Assembly: GCA_030619405.1 (NCBI GenBank)
Contig: JAUXBK010000005.1
Span: 1 to 27,542 of the forward strand
DNA from: Sedimenticola sp.
GTDB taxonomy: Bacteria; Pseudomonadota; Gammaproteobacteria; Chromatiales; Chromatiaceae
Reading direction: 5' to 3'
DNA length: 27,542 bases
Under the pieces are notes generated by a model that ran no database searches, was not told where the DNA came from, and worked only from the letters and a program-made list of their open reading frames with translations. This document shows, piece by piece, positions 1 through 8,413 of this stretch (position 1 is its first letter; each line of letters opens with the position of its first letter). The position numbers and the translations under genes were made by a program.

Positions 1-159
1 GTGCAGGGAGAGACCCTCGACTACAATATCAAAGAGGGCCAGTTGGATCTGGGGCAGGACAGTTCCGGCGACATCGCCTTTAACGTGGTCAGCGCCGTCC
101 CCATCGGTATCGGGCGCTTTGCCCTTTGCCGATGGACACGGCTACACTGCTTCAAGTAA
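1..159 (+). CDS. 3' end of an unidentified protein (partial)
   Basis: An open frame runs from the first base of the window to a TAA at 157-159 and gives 52 residues. The visible stretch includes DYNIKEGQLDLGQDSSGD and FNVVSAVPIGIG and ends with a Cys/Arg-rich tail. I do not recognise it. In many gammaproteobacteria dapB precedes carA, but this tail does not resemble the DapB C-terminus. The start lies outside the window. It could be a chance frame in intergenic DNA or the end of a real upstream gene. Confidence 0.3.
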   Translation: MQGETLDYNIKEGQLDLGQDSSGDIAFNVVSAVPIGIGRFALCRWTRLHCFK

Positions 160-273
160 AATCCCTTCGTTTGGCGGTCGCGCGAGCCAGCGATACCCGC
201 CTCCTGTGAATGAAATGTTCGGGATGGTTCCTGCGGATCTGTCCCGTTCAGTATGCCTGTGGGGATTGTTTCC

Positions 274-1416
274 TTGAGAAAGCCTGCTCTGTTATGCCTG
301 GAAGACGGGACCCTGTTCCGGGGCGAATCCATTGGCGGGGACGGCCAGACGGTAGGCGAAGTGGTCTTCAACACCGCCATGACCGGCTACCAGGAGATTC
401 TGACGGATCCCTCCTACGCCCGGCAGATCGTGACCCTCACATACCCCCACATCGGCAACACGGGTGTCAACGACGATGACGAAGAGTCATCCGGGGTTCA
501 TGCTGCCGGGCTGATCATCCGTGACCTGCCGCTGCTGGCGAGCAACTGGCGCAGCCGGTGCCCGCTGGACCAGTATCTGCGGGAGAAAGGGTTGGTGGCC
601 ATCGCCGGCATCGACACCCGGAAACTCACCCGGATACTGCGGGAGAAGGGGGCTCAGGGTGGCTGCATCCAGGCGGGTTATGACCTGGATGAGACAACAG
701 CCCTGGAGGCGGCCCAGGCCTTTCCCGGGCTCAAGGGGATGGATCTGGCACAAGCGGTCACCACTCATATGCCCTATGAATGGGCACAGGGGACCTGGAG
801 CCTGGAAGGAGGTATGCCCGAGGCACTCCATCCGATCGAACAGCATCTGCTCCTGCACGTGGTGGCCTATGACTACGGTATAAAACGCAATATCCTGCGC
901 ATGCTGGTGGACCGGGGATGCCGCTTGACCGTGGTGCCGGCAAAGATGCCGGCGGACGAGGTGCTGGCCCTGAAACCAGATGGAATCTTTCTCTCCAACG
1001 GGCCAGGTGATCCGGAACCCTGTAACTATGCCATCGATGCGATCGGCGAGCTGTTGGGAACGGGTATTCCGATATTCGGTATCTGCCTGGGGCACCAGCT
1101 GCTGGCCCTGGCCAGCGGCGCAAAGACAGCCAAGATGAAATTCGGCCATCATGGGGCCAACCACCCGGTACAGGACCTTGCCAGCAGTGTGGTCATGATC
1201 AGCAGCCAGAATCACGGCTTTGCGGTGGAGGAGGAGAGCCTCCCCGACACGCTCCAGGCCACTCACCGCTCTCTCTTCGACGGCTCACTGCAGGGGATTC
1301 ACCATCGTGATCGCCCCGCCTTCGGATTTCAGGGGCATCCGGAGGCCAGTCCCGGTCCCCACGATGTGGCACCGATTTTCGATCATTTTATCGAATTGAT
1401 GAACGGACAGGATTGA
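274..1416 (+). CDS. carA: Carbamoyl phosphate synthase small (glutaminase) subunit
   Basis: This cytoplasmic subunit hydrolyses glutamine and passes ammonia to CarB for carbamoyl phosphate, the precursor of arginine and pyrimidines. The N-terminal CarA domain begins KPALLCLEDGTLFRGESIG and a class I glutamine amidotransferase domain follows. The nucleophile is Cys271 in GICLGHQ, and the His/Glu pair is in GHPEASPGPHD (His355, Glu357). I prefer the TTG at 274: it has GGGGA eight bases upstream, gives 380 residues (E. coli CarA has 382), and puts the start where homologues begin. An in-frame ATG at 253 would add seven residues but has no visible ribosome site. The gene is followed by carB after 49 bases, so the two are probably one operon. 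Confidence 0.95.
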   Translation: MRKPALLCLEDGTLFRGESIGGDGQTVGEVVFNTAMTGYQEILTDPSYARQIVTLTYPHIGNTGVNDDDEESSGVHAAGLIIRDLPLLASNWRSRCPLDQYLREKGLVAIAGIDTRKLTRILREKGAQGGCIQAGYDLDETTALEAAQAFPGLKGMDLAQAVTTHMPYEWAQGTWSLEGGMPEALHPIEQHLLLHVVAYDYGIKRNILRMLVDRGCRLTVVPAKMPADEVLALKPDGIFLSNGPGDPEPCNYAIDAIGELLGTGIPIFGICLGHQLLALASGAKTAKMKFGHHGANHPVQDLASSVVMISSQNHGFAVEEESLPDTLQATHRSLFDGSLQGIHHRDRPAFGFQGHPEASPGPHDVAPIFDHFIELMNGQD

Positions 1417-1465
1417 CCACGGGACTAAGGGCTCGCGAAACAATAACTCCGTGGTTGGATAAAAC
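1417..1465 (+). repeat. carA-carB spacer containing a solo copy of the 'GGGCTCGCGAAA' repeat end
   Basis: The 49-base spacer contains a 25-base stretch (1426-1450) that is identical, in reverse complement, to 11014-11038, the right arm of the TIR element in front of the HD-GYP gene. It is flanked by the complementary heptamers ACCACGG and CCGTGGT, so the RNA could fold with the repeat in the loop. It looks like a solo end or remnant of the same small mobile or repeat element, lodged inside an otherwise conserved operon. Confidence 0.6.
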
Positions 1466-4400
1466 ATGCCAAAAAGAACAGACATATCGAGCATCCTGAT
1501 CATCGGGGCCGGGCCCATCGTCATCGGTCAGGCCTGCGAATTCGACTATTCCGGTGCCCAGGCCTGCAAGGCACTGCGCGAAGAGGGGTTCCGGGTGATC
1601 CTGGTCAACTCCAACCCGGCTACCATCATGACCGACCCGGATACGGCAGACGCGGTCTATATCGAGCCTGTCAACTGGCAGACCCTGGAAAGGGTCATTG
1701 AAAAAGAGCGCCCGGATGTCCTGCTGCCCACCATGGGGGGACAGACGGCGCTCAATACCGCGCTGGATCTGGTGCGTGAGGGGGTGCTGAAGAGGTACGG
1801 TGTGGAGATGATCGGTGCCTCCCGGGAAGCCATCGACAAGGCGGAGGATCGTGATCTGTTCCGTAAGGCGATGCGCAGGATCGGCCTGGATATGCCCCGT
1901 TCAGCCATTGCCCATAGCCTGGAGGAGGCCCATCAGGTTCAGGTCAGCATCGGTTTTCCGGTGATCATCCGGCCCTCCTTTACCCTGGGGGGTTCCGGTG
2001 GCGGCATCGCCTACAACCGGGAGGAGTTCGAGGAGATCTGCACCCGGGGGCTCGACCTCTCCCCGACCTCTGAGCTGTTGATCGAGGAGTCTGCGCTGGG
2101 GTGGAAAGAGTATGAGATGGAGGTGGTCCGTGATCACCAGGACAACTGTATCATCGTCTGCTCGATCGAGAACCTGGATCCGATGGGGATTCATACCGGG
2201 GACTCGATCACCGTCGCACCAGCCCAGACCCTGACCGACAAGGAGTATCAGATCATGCGCGACGCCTCGCTGGCGGTGTTGCGCGAGATCGGTGTGGATA
2301 CGGGTGGTTCCAATGTCCAGTTTGCCATCAACCCGGAAGACGGGCGGATGATCATCATCGAGATGAACCCCCGGGTCTCTCGCTCCTCCGCCCTGGCCTC
2401 CAAAGCCACCGGTTTCCCGATTGCCAAGGTGGCGGCCAAACTGGCCGTGGGATACACCCTGGACGAACTGCGCAACGAGATCACTGGCGGTGCCACCCCG
2501 GCCTCCTTCGAGCCCAGCATCGACTATGTGGTGACCAAGATCCCCCGCTTTGCGTTCGAGAAGTTCCCCCAGGCCCAGGACCGCCTCACCACTCAGATGA
2601 AGTCGGTGGGTGAAGTGATGGCTATGGGCAGAACCTTTCAGGAGTCCCTGCAGAAGGCCCTGCGTGGCCTGGAGACGGGAAAATCCGGACTGGATGAGAT
2701 CGTGGACCTGAAAGCCCGCGATGCCCGTCGAACCGTGCTCAATGAGATTAGGCAACCTGGAGCCGAACGTATCTGGTATCTGGCGGATGGCTTTCGCCTG
2801 GGTATGTCCATGGAGGAGATATTTCAGGCAACCCGTATCGACCCCTGGTTTCTGGTGCAGATCGAGGAGTTGGTCCGGATCGAGGATGGGGTCAGAAAAG
2901 GGGGGGTGGAGGCCCTGGATGAGGCGCGGCTGCGCCACTTGAAGCGTAAGGGGTTTTCGGATCGCCGGCTGGCGGATCTCCTGGGAACCCAGGAGCAGGT
3001 GATCAGGGAGCTGCGCTGGAAGGCGGGCGTGAGGCCGGTGTTCAAACGGGTGGATACCTGCGCCGCCGAGTTTGCCACCAGTACGGCCTATCTATACTCC
3101 ACTTATGAAGAGGAGTGCGAGGCGTGCCCCACGGACCGGAAAAAGATCATGGTGTTGGGTGGCGGGCCCAATCGCATCGGCCAGGGGATCGAGTTCGACT
3201 ATTGCTGTGTTCATGCGGCCTTTGCCCTGCGCGAAGATGGCTACGAGACCATTATGGTGAACTGCAATCCAGAGACGGTCTCCACCGACTATGACACCTC
3301 CGACCGGCTCTATTTCGAGCCCCTGACCCTGGAGGATGTGCTGGAGATCATCGACCGTGAGAAGCCCGCCGGTGTGATCGTGCAGTATGGCGGCCAGACA
3401 CCGCTGAAGCTGGCCGATGAGCTGGAGCGGGCAGGAGCGCCGATCATCGGCACCAGCCCGGATTCCATCGATCTGGCGGAGGATCGTGAACGGTTTCAGA
3501 AACTGGTCGGGAAACTGGGCCTGAAGCAGCCCCCCAATCGTACTGCCACCGAGTCAGAACAGGCCGTGAGACTCGCCTCGGAGATCGGTTATCCGCTGGT
3601 GGTCCGTCCCTCCTATGTATTGGGTGGCCGGGCGATGGAGATCGTCTATGATGAGCAGGATCTGCGTCGCTATATGCGGGAGGCGGTACGCGTTTCGAAC
3701 GATTCACCGGTGCTGCTGGATCGCTTCCTGGACGATGCCATCGAAGTGGATGTGGATGCCATCTGTGACGGCAGCGAGGTGCTGATCGGCGGCATTCTGG
3801 AGCATATCGAACAGGCGGGGGTGCATTCCGGGGATTCCGCCTGCTCACTGCCCCCCTACACGCTGTCGTCTGCGGTACAGGACCGGATGCGGGAGCAGAT
3901 CAGGGAGATGGCACTGGAACTGGGGGTGATCGGGCTGATGAATACCCAGTTTGCCATCAAACAGGATGACATCTATCTGCTCGAGGTAAACCCTCGGGCA
4001 TCCCGTACCGTACCCTTCGTATCCAAGGCCACCGGCGTTCAACTGGCCAAAGTGGCGGCCCGCTGCATGGCGGGTATCTCCCTCGCGCAGCAGGGGGTTA
4101 CCCGTGAGGTGATCCCGGAAAACTATTTCGTGAAAGAAGCGGTGTTCCCATTCGTGAAATTCCCCGGTGTGGATATCCTGCTCGGTCCCGAGATGAAATC
4201 CACCGGTGAGGTGATGGGGATCGGCAAGACCTTTGGTGAGGCCTTCGCCAAGGCGGTGGAAGGAGCGGGTGATCCCCTGCCCAGGCGGGGGAAGGCGTTG
4301 CTGTCGGTACGCGATGCCGACAAACGGCGTGCTGCCGCTGTGGCGGGGGATCTGAAGGGGTTTGGCTTCGATCTCTATGCGACCGGAAGGACCTGCAAGG

Positions 4401-4675
4401 CTATCGTCGACGCGGGAATCGAGTGCATAAAGGTCAACAAGGTGGCAGAGGGCCGCCCTCACATCGTGGATATGATCAAGAACGATGAGTTCAGTCTGAT
4501 CATCAACACCACAGAGGGAAAAAAGGCGATCGTGGACTCCGCCGAGATACGCCAGACCGCGCTGCAGCACAAGGTGAGCTACAGCACCACCTTGTCCGGT
4601 GCGGAGGCCATTTGTCTGGCGCTCAAACAAGGGGAAAAGATGAGCGTGAACCGGCTGCAGGATCTGCACAAATAG
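1466..4675 (+). CDS. carB: Carbamoyl phosphate synthase large subunit
   Basis: The synthetase subunit uses two ATP, bicarbonate and CarA-derived ammonia to make carbamoyl phosphate. The 1069 residues match the family's usual length (about 1070). The duplicated halves are clear: an N-terminal half with IIGAGPIVIGQACEFDYSG and an ATP-grasp domain around residues 128-390, and a second half opening with VLGGGPNRIGQGIEFDYCC and its own ATP-grasp domain around 670-860. An MGS-like allosteric domain at about 935-1069 is where UMP and ornithine bind in known homologues. The ATG at 1466 gives the canonical MPKRTDI start. Nothing suggests damage. greA follows after a repeat-bearing gap of 326 bases. 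Confidence 0.97.
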   Translation: MPKRTDISSILIIGAGPIVIGQACEFDYSGAQACKALREEGFRVILVNSNPATIMTDPDTADAVYIEPVNWQTLERVIEKERPDVLLPTMGGQTALNTALDLVREGVLKRYGVEMIGASREAIDKAEDRDLFRKAMRRIGLDMPRSAIAHSLEEAHQVQVSIGFPVIIRPSFTLGGSGGGIAYNREEFEEICTRGLDLSPTSELLIEESALGWKEYEMEVVRDHQDNCIIVCSIENLDPMGIHTGDSITVAPAQTLTDKEYQIMRDASLAVLREIGVDTGGSNVQFAINPEDGRMIIIEMNPRVSRSSALASKATGFPIAKVAAKLAVGYTLDELRNEITGGATPASFEPSIDYVVTKIPRFAFEKFPQAQDRLTTQMKSVGEVMAMGRTFQESLQKALRGLETGKSGLDEIVDLKARDARRTVLNEIRQPGAERIWYLADGFRLGMSMEEIFQATRIDPWFLVQIEELVRIEDGVRKGGVEALDEARLRHLKRKGFSDRRLADLLGTQEQVIRELRWKAGVRPVFKRVDTCAAEFATSTAYLYSTYEEECEACPTDRKKIMVLGGGPNRIGQGIEFDYCCVHAAFALREDGYETIMVNCNPETVSTDYDTSDRLYFEPLTLEDVLEIIDREKPAGVIVQYGGQTPLKLADELERAGAPIIGTSPDSIDLAEDRERFQKLVGKLGLKQPPNRTATESEQAVRLASEIGYPLVVRPSYVLGGRAMEIVYDEQDLRRYMREAVRVSNDSPVLLDRFLDDAIEVDVDAICDGSEVLIGGILEHIEQAGVHSGDSACSLPPYTLSSAVQDRMREQIREMALELGVIGLMNTQFAIKQDDIYLLEVNPRASRTVPFVSKATGVQLAKVAARCMAGISLAQQGVTREVIPENYFVKEAVFPFVKFPGVDILLGPEMKSTGEVMGIGKTFGEAFAKAVEGAGDPLPRRGKALLSVRDADKRRAAAVAGDLKGFGFDLYATGRTCKAIVDAGIECIKVNKVAEGRPHIVDMIKNDEFSLIINTTEGKKAIVDSAEIRQTALQHKVSYSTTLSGAEAICLALKQGEKMSVNRLQDLHK

Positions 4676-4735
4676 CGAATACCAGGGGCATTCCCGGGTA
4701 CTCTGGGAGGTATGTGCTCACAAATAAAAAAATGG

Positions 4736-4886
4736 CCGCGGATTGACGCGGATTACACACGGATGTTGTTATGGCTTTGATATACGAAGGCTGGTGCGAA
4801 GGTCGGCCTGCCAATCAACAAAAAGTAGCGTTCACGAGGCTTATTGCATCAAATCAATCCGTGTTTGATCCGCGTTAATCCGCGGC
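4736..4886. repeat. Inverted repeat with 10-bp periodic arms (CGCGGATT units), carB-greA gap
   Basis: The 326-base gap between carB and greA holds a left arm at 4736-4764 built from three units about 10 bases apart (CGCGGATTGA, CGCGGATTAC, ACACGGATG). Its imperfect reverse complement is at 4856-4885, with about 90 unremarkable bases between. Repeats of GCGGATTAACGCGGAT type occur between genes in many bacteria, and their function is not established to my knowledge. The rest of the gap probably holds the greA promoter: TTGTGC near 4917 and TAAGAA 17 bases later is a weak candidate. Confidence 0.75.
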
Positions 4887-5001
4887 TAAATATCTTTTGA
4901 TCCCGTTTATGAACCTTGTGCTAATGTTTGATACTGCATAAGAACGAATAAGTTATGTGGTGTTGGAAGGCTGCTGAACTGAACGAGCAGGAGAGAGCTA
5001 G

Positions 5002-5478
5002 ATGACGAAGGTACCGCTTACGGTCAATGGTGCGCAAAAGCTGAGGGAGGAACTTGCCCAGCTGAAGGGGGAGGCACGCCCCACGGTGATCAAGGCGATC
5101 GCCGAGGCGAGGGCGCATGGGGATCTGAAGGAGAATGCGGAGTATCACGCCGCGCGTGAGCAGCAGGGGTTTATTGAGGGCCGGATCAAAGAGATCGAGG
5201 CGAAACTCTCCCATGCCCAGATCATCGACGTGACCACCCTGAATGCCGGGGGGCGGGTGGTGTTCGGGGCCACCGTGGAGGTCTACGAGGAGGAGACGGA
5301 CGAGGAGCACAGCTTCCAGATCGTGGGCGAGGACGAGGCGGATATCAAACAGGGGCTCATCTCGGTCAGCTCCCCCATGGCCCGTGCCCTGATCGGCAAG
5401 TCCGAGGGCGACGTTGCGGAGGTGGTACTCCCCAAGGGCAAGCGGCACCTGGAGATCCTCAAGGTCCGCTACGAGTGA
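5002..5478 (+). CDS. greA: Transcription elongation factor GreA
   Basis: GreA enters the RNA polymerase secondary channel and stimulates transcript cleavage in backtracked complexes. The 158 residues are the normal family length. The N-terminal antiparallel coiled coil (about 1-77) carries the conserved ARAHGDLKENAEYHAAREQQ tip region with its acidic residues, and the C-terminal FKBP-like domain runs from about 80 to the end, with the typical SPMARALIGKSEGD segment. The ATG at 5002 has a good AGGAGAG ribosome site just upstream. Following carB is common in gammaproteobacteria. The stop lies six bases from the end of convergent yhbY, with no clear terminator between. Confidence 0.96.
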   Translation: MTKVPLTVNGAQKLREELAQLKGEARPTVIKAIAEARAHGDLKENAEYHAAREQQGFIEGRIKEIEAKLSHAQIIDVTTLNAGGRVVFGATVEVYEEETDEEHSFQIVGEDEADIKQGLISVSSPMARALIGKSEGDVAEVVLPKGKRHLEILKVRYE

Positions 5479-5484
5479 CGCGGG

Positions 5485-5781
5485 TCAGACAGGCAGCCTG
5501 ATCCTGGGATGCTTGGGGTGGCGCCGATAGAATGCGGCCACATGGCCGATGGTCTGGATCAATTCGGCGTCACATCGCTTGCTGATGGCATCCACCATCT
5601 TCCGGCGATCGCCCCGATCGCCTGCGTTGACCCGGACCTTGATCAGTTCATGGGTGTCGAGGGCGCTTCTCAGCTCGCTGAACAGATTGTCGGTCAGGCC
5701 GTTCTGGCCGACGATCACGACGGGTTTCATGTGGTGGGCCAGCCCCTTCAGATGGCGGCGCTGTTTTTCAGTGATGGGCAT
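5485..5781 (-). CDS. yhbY: YhbY-family (CRM domain) ribosome-associated RNA-binding protein
   Basis: This 98-residue protein is a single CRS1/YhbY (CRM) domain, known to bind the pre-50S ribosomal subunit. Diagnostic segments are LTEKQRR-like MPITEKQRRHLKGLAHH, then PVVIVGQNGLTDN, and ELIKVRVN. The GxxG loop (VGQNG) that contacts RNA is present. The ATG at 5781 has GGGAG seven bases upstream. It is convergent with greA, as in many relatives. The usual divergent neighbour rlmE (then ftsH) is missing here and replaced by decayed sequence. Confidence 0.93.
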   Translation of the reverse strand: MPITEKQRRHLKGLAHHMKPVVIVGQNGLTDNLFSELRSALDTHELIKVRVNAGDRGDRRKMVDAISKRCDAELIQTIGHVAAFYRRHPKHPRIRLPV

Positions 5782-5917
5782 GGATGACTCCCGATTGGAT
5801 ATGGCCGCGTATTCTAACCTTTATTCCCCGCTGGCACCTATGTGCTCCGCAAATAATACCTTGCCAGATTATCCGGCGATCTCTGACTCCTCGCATCACG
5901 CATTGCATGCAATTGAA

Positions 5918-6295
5918 TCAATGCAATGCGCGAGAGGAGCCACAGCAATATTTATATTTCTTCCCGCTACCACAGGGGCAAGGCGCATTGCGCCCCACCT
6001 TTGGTTTTCCTGTTATATCTTTTGGGGCGGGGGGCGATGCCAAGGTTGTTGCAGAAGCTTCTCGATAAGGTGACCAATAGGCATGTATGGCGGGACTGTC
6101 GGTGCAACCTTACTGGACCACTCCGCATGTATCGCCTTCCCGTCCACCGCCGCATCCAGTTCTGCCCGGCCTTCCGGGGTGGCAAGAACTCGAGGGGACT
6201 CGGTATTTCGGGCTTCTCATCCAGCAGCGGCTGTCAGGCATCACCGGTAAGGCAATTCCCTCCAGAAGGCCACTGCACCATTCGGCGACGACCAT
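5918..6295 (-). pseudogene. Decayed SEC-C domain gene (YecA/UPF0149-like remnant)
   Basis: The minus strand between yhbY and the diguanylate cyclase encodes a recognisable but broken protein. Its C-terminus, GRNAPCPCGSGKKYKYCCG (stop at 5920-5918), is the SEC-C zinc-binding motif. Reading upstream, similarity hops through all three frames: ATPEGRAELDAAVDGKAIH to about 6025 in one frame, QPLLDEKPEIPSPLEFL in a second just downstream of an internal TGA, and AEWCSGLLEGIAL (from 6295) in the third. That implies at least three frameshifts, one of them at a C/A-rich run near 6020-6030, plus a nonsense codon. The N-terminal part seems to be missing. WC-x-G and DEKPE-like segments suggest the YecA/UPF0149 family, but only the SEC-C motif is certain. 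Confidence 0.65.
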
Positions 6296-6357
6296 ATACG
6301 GAGACTACCCGCCTTCGCTTCGCTCTCCATGGGGAGCAGCGTAGGAGATTACTGGAT

Positions 6358-7386
6358 TCAGGCCTGTGTAACCCGATTACGCCCGTTCCTCTTGGATTTA
6401 TAGAGGGCATCATCGGCACGCTGGATCAGGTCCAGCTGCTCCTCACCGTGGCGGTACTGGACCACACCGGCTGAGATGGTGATCTGCCCAAGGGGTTCCC
6501 GGGTGCCGGTGCGCACCAGTTTGGTGTCGGCGATACGCCCCCGGATCTTGTTGCACAAAGTAGTCGCCCCCTCCAGTCCGGTCTCCGGTAGCAGCAGTAC
6601 AAACTCCTCCCCGCCATAGCGGGCCGCCGTATCCTGCCCCTTTATCGACTGTTTCAGGGTTTCCGACACGACGCGAATCACCTTGTCACCCACCAGGTGT
6701 CCGAAGGTGTCGTTAACCCGCTTGAAATGATCGATGTCCAACATCACCAGGCAGAATAGGCTCTGGGCGCTCGCTTCGGTCATTTTGCCTGATAGCAAGT
6801 CGAAAAAGGTCGCCCGATTGGTCAGCCCGGTGAGAGAATCCCTGGATGCCTGCTTCCTGATCTGCTCCAGTTCCTCTTGGAGTTTGTCCATCTCCTGCGA
6901 TTTTACATTGAAATCATCAGTGACCTGATCGAAAGAGCGTTTCACCTTCCGGGTCTCATTCAGAACCTCCGACAACAGGCCGTACACGTCCTTGATCGAT
7001 CCAGCAGTGCTGCAGCTGGCATCGAACCGTTCCAGGGCCTCTCCAAAACTAGCGGCATCTCTGCCCGTGTTTGTCAGCGTGGAGGCGGTGTCTCTGAGTG
7101 CCTCCTGGATGTTGTGTCTGACCTGCTCCACCTGGTTGATGTTACATTCCGAGAAGAACTCCTCGAAAAGCTGTTCGTTCAAGGCATCGGTGAAGGGGGT
7201 CTTCTCTTCGATCAACTGATCGACGCGCTCGTTCAGTGCCGCCGTTTCGCCTGAGACGTAACGGAACCAGACGGCGTAGTTTATTGGCGCAGGTGGTATG
7301 CCCTGCTTCATCATAAGGGGCACGGCGAGGCGGAATATTTCTTTATTGTATTCAGCACTGGAGGCTTGGTTATGGTTCTCGTTCAC
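6358..7386 (-). CDS. Diguanylate cyclase (GGDEF) with N-terminal coiled-coil region
   Basis: This 342-residue cytoplasmic protein has no signal peptide or membrane segment. The first 170 residues are mostly helical (sequences such as INQVEQVRHNIQEALRDTAS), followed by a coiled-coil linker (QEMDKLQEELEQIRKQ) and a GGDEF domain starting at SRDSLTGLTNR. The active site is ARYGGEEF, so cyclase activity (2 GTP to c-di-GMP) is likely. The inhibitory site, normally RxxD five residues before the motif, reads KGQD, so product feedback may be weak. The gene stands alone, and the sequence does not reveal its input signal. ATG at 7386. Confidence 0.9.
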   Translation of the reverse strand: MNENHNQASSAEYNKEIFRLAVPLMMKQGIPPAPINYAVWFRYVSGETAALNERVDQLIEEKTPFTDALNEQLFEEFFSECNINQVEQVRHNIQEALRDTASTLTNTGRDAASFGEALERFDASCSTAGSIKDVYGLLSEVLNETRKVKRSFDQVTDDFNVKSQEMDKLQEELEQIRKQASRDSLTGLTNRATFFDLLSGKMTEASAQSLFCLVMLDIDHFKRVNDTFGHLVGDKVIRVVSETLKQSIKGQDTAARYGGEEFVLLLPETGLEGATTLCNKIRGRIADTKLVRTGTREPLGQITISAGVVQYRHGEEQLDLIQRADDALYKSKRNGRNRVTQA

Positions 7387-7707
7387 TATTGTTACCCACT
7401 GGACTTAAAAAAATTATTTTCGCATGCCCGCATCTGAATTCGTAAAATTTCTGGCCTGTTTTTCATCTGGCAGGCATCGGTTTCAGATACTGGAACTCGC
7501 ACTGGAATGTAGCGGCTGGAGTGTCGGAAGGTTTACCCACCGGTAGCCGTGGAGGCAAGGCTGGGAATTGGGTGGACGATAGATTAAAAAATCTCGTTCC
7601 TTAGCCGCTAAGGAGTGGCGCAAAAATAACTTCCCGAGGTTAGGCGCAATCACTTCGTAAGTAGGAACCGTTAGTCTCAGATGGCGCAGTTGTAATTCTG
7701 TGCATTA
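7387..7707. other. Intergenic gap, 321 bases, with repeat-like fragments and no gene
   Basis: No convincing coding frame. It should hold the diguanylate cyclase promoter (AT-rich around 7395-7425). A compact palindrome CCTTAGCCGCTAAGG at about 7599-7613 is followed by a segment (GCGCAAAAATAACTTCCC near 7619) that resembles the GCGAAACAATAACTCCC end of the TIR element at 10878-11036. This may mark the breakpoint that removed the 3' end of the neighbouring substrate-binding gene. Confidence 0.4.
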
Positions 7708-8399
7708 TTACTGGGAAGATGCAGCTTTCTTGATCATTTCCCAAATCCATTCAAGGCCCAGTTTTCGGGCCACCTTTCCCGCCTCTTCGACCCAGTGCCC
7801 GTTTCGTGCCGGGTGGTAGAGCACGCCGATCCGCTTGGCCCTGGGCAGAAATCGCCTGAGCCACTGCAGTTGCGACGCCGCTGGGATCTTCATCGATACA
7901 GAGATGGCGTTGGGGGCCTCTCTGACCTTCTTGTCATTCAATGTGAGGGCTGAAAGCAGCGGCCGGTCCGAAAACTGCCGCAGTGCCAGCCGGGTGGCCG
8001 TAACCGTTCACTCCCCCTGCCGTTTTGAACCCCTCACCCTAACCCTCTCCCTAAGGGAGAGGGGATTATAGGAGGGGGGACTGAACGGTTACGGGTGGCC
8101 TTGCTGCCGAGACTGTAGATCATGGCCGGCGGCGCTTTCCTGAGTTGCTGCAGCAGCGCATCCGGCCGATCCTCCTTGCCGTTGGCAAGGTACTCCACGA
8201 ACCGGGTGTCGGGCAGATGCTCGATCACGGCCTGCTCAAAGGCCGTTCGGCTCTGCTGATAGGCCCCGACGTTGCTGCTGCTGAATACCGCGACCGTCGC
8301 CGGCGCGGCCAGAACCGCGGGCCCCGGGAGGGCCAGCAGGAGAATCAGTATCCAATCCGGCCAGGTAGGCCGGGAATGATGGGTGTTCCCAGGTGACAT
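7708..8399 (-). pseudogene. ABC-type substrate-binding protein (PF04392-like), broken by a MITE and 3'-truncated
   Basis: Two pieces belong to one gene. The N-terminal piece (ATG at 8399) has a signal peptide (ILILLLALPGPAVLAA) and AVFSSSNVGAYQQSRTAFEQ, typical of ABC_sub_bind periplasmic proteins. It reads to SLGSKAT, where a 93-bp element (8000-8092) interrupts. Removing the element and one copy of its 8-bp target duplication (101 bases) joins the frame exactly, giving KATRLALRQFSDRPLLSA and on to AKRIGVLYHPARNGHWVEE. Without removal, the frame shifts and stops within the element. The restored product would be only about 196 residues against roughly 300 for the family, so the 3' end is also lost after LGLEW. 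It starts 15 bases after the TonB receptor stop, so the two probably formed an uptake operon. Confidence 0.85.
8000..8092. mobile_element. 93-bp MITE with IS66-like ends and an 8-bp target duplication
   Basis: Perfect 11-base terminal inverted repeats GTAACCGTTCA / TGAACGGTTAC extend imperfectly to about 18 bases (a C-rich run follows). The element is flanked by direct copies of GGGTGGCC at 7992-7999 and 8093-8100. It has no coding capacity. Inside is a 10-bp hairpin (CCCTCTCCCT...AGGGAGAGGG, 8043-8063) of the CCCTCACCCTAACCCTCTCC type common in proteobacterial genomes. GTAA termini with 8-bp duplications are the known signature of IS66-family elements, so it was probably mobilised in trans by an IS66 transposase. 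None is encoded in this window. Confidence 0.88.
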
Positions 8400-8413
8400 G
8401 CGTCCAATTGCCG

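Noticed and set aside
1901..2938. Minus-strand open frame of 345 codons within carB
   Set aside because: Antisense shadow of carB; His/Gly/Leu-rich and without recognisable motifs.
5926..6474. Plus-strand open frame of 182 codons after yhbY
   Set aside because: It runs through the decayed SEC-C gene and into the cyclase gene on the other strand; composition is not protein-like.
7438..7456. CGTAAAATTTCTGGCC as a third copy of the operator box
   Set aside because: One base shorter in the core and without the TGT/ACA ends; no sigma-54 promoter follows.
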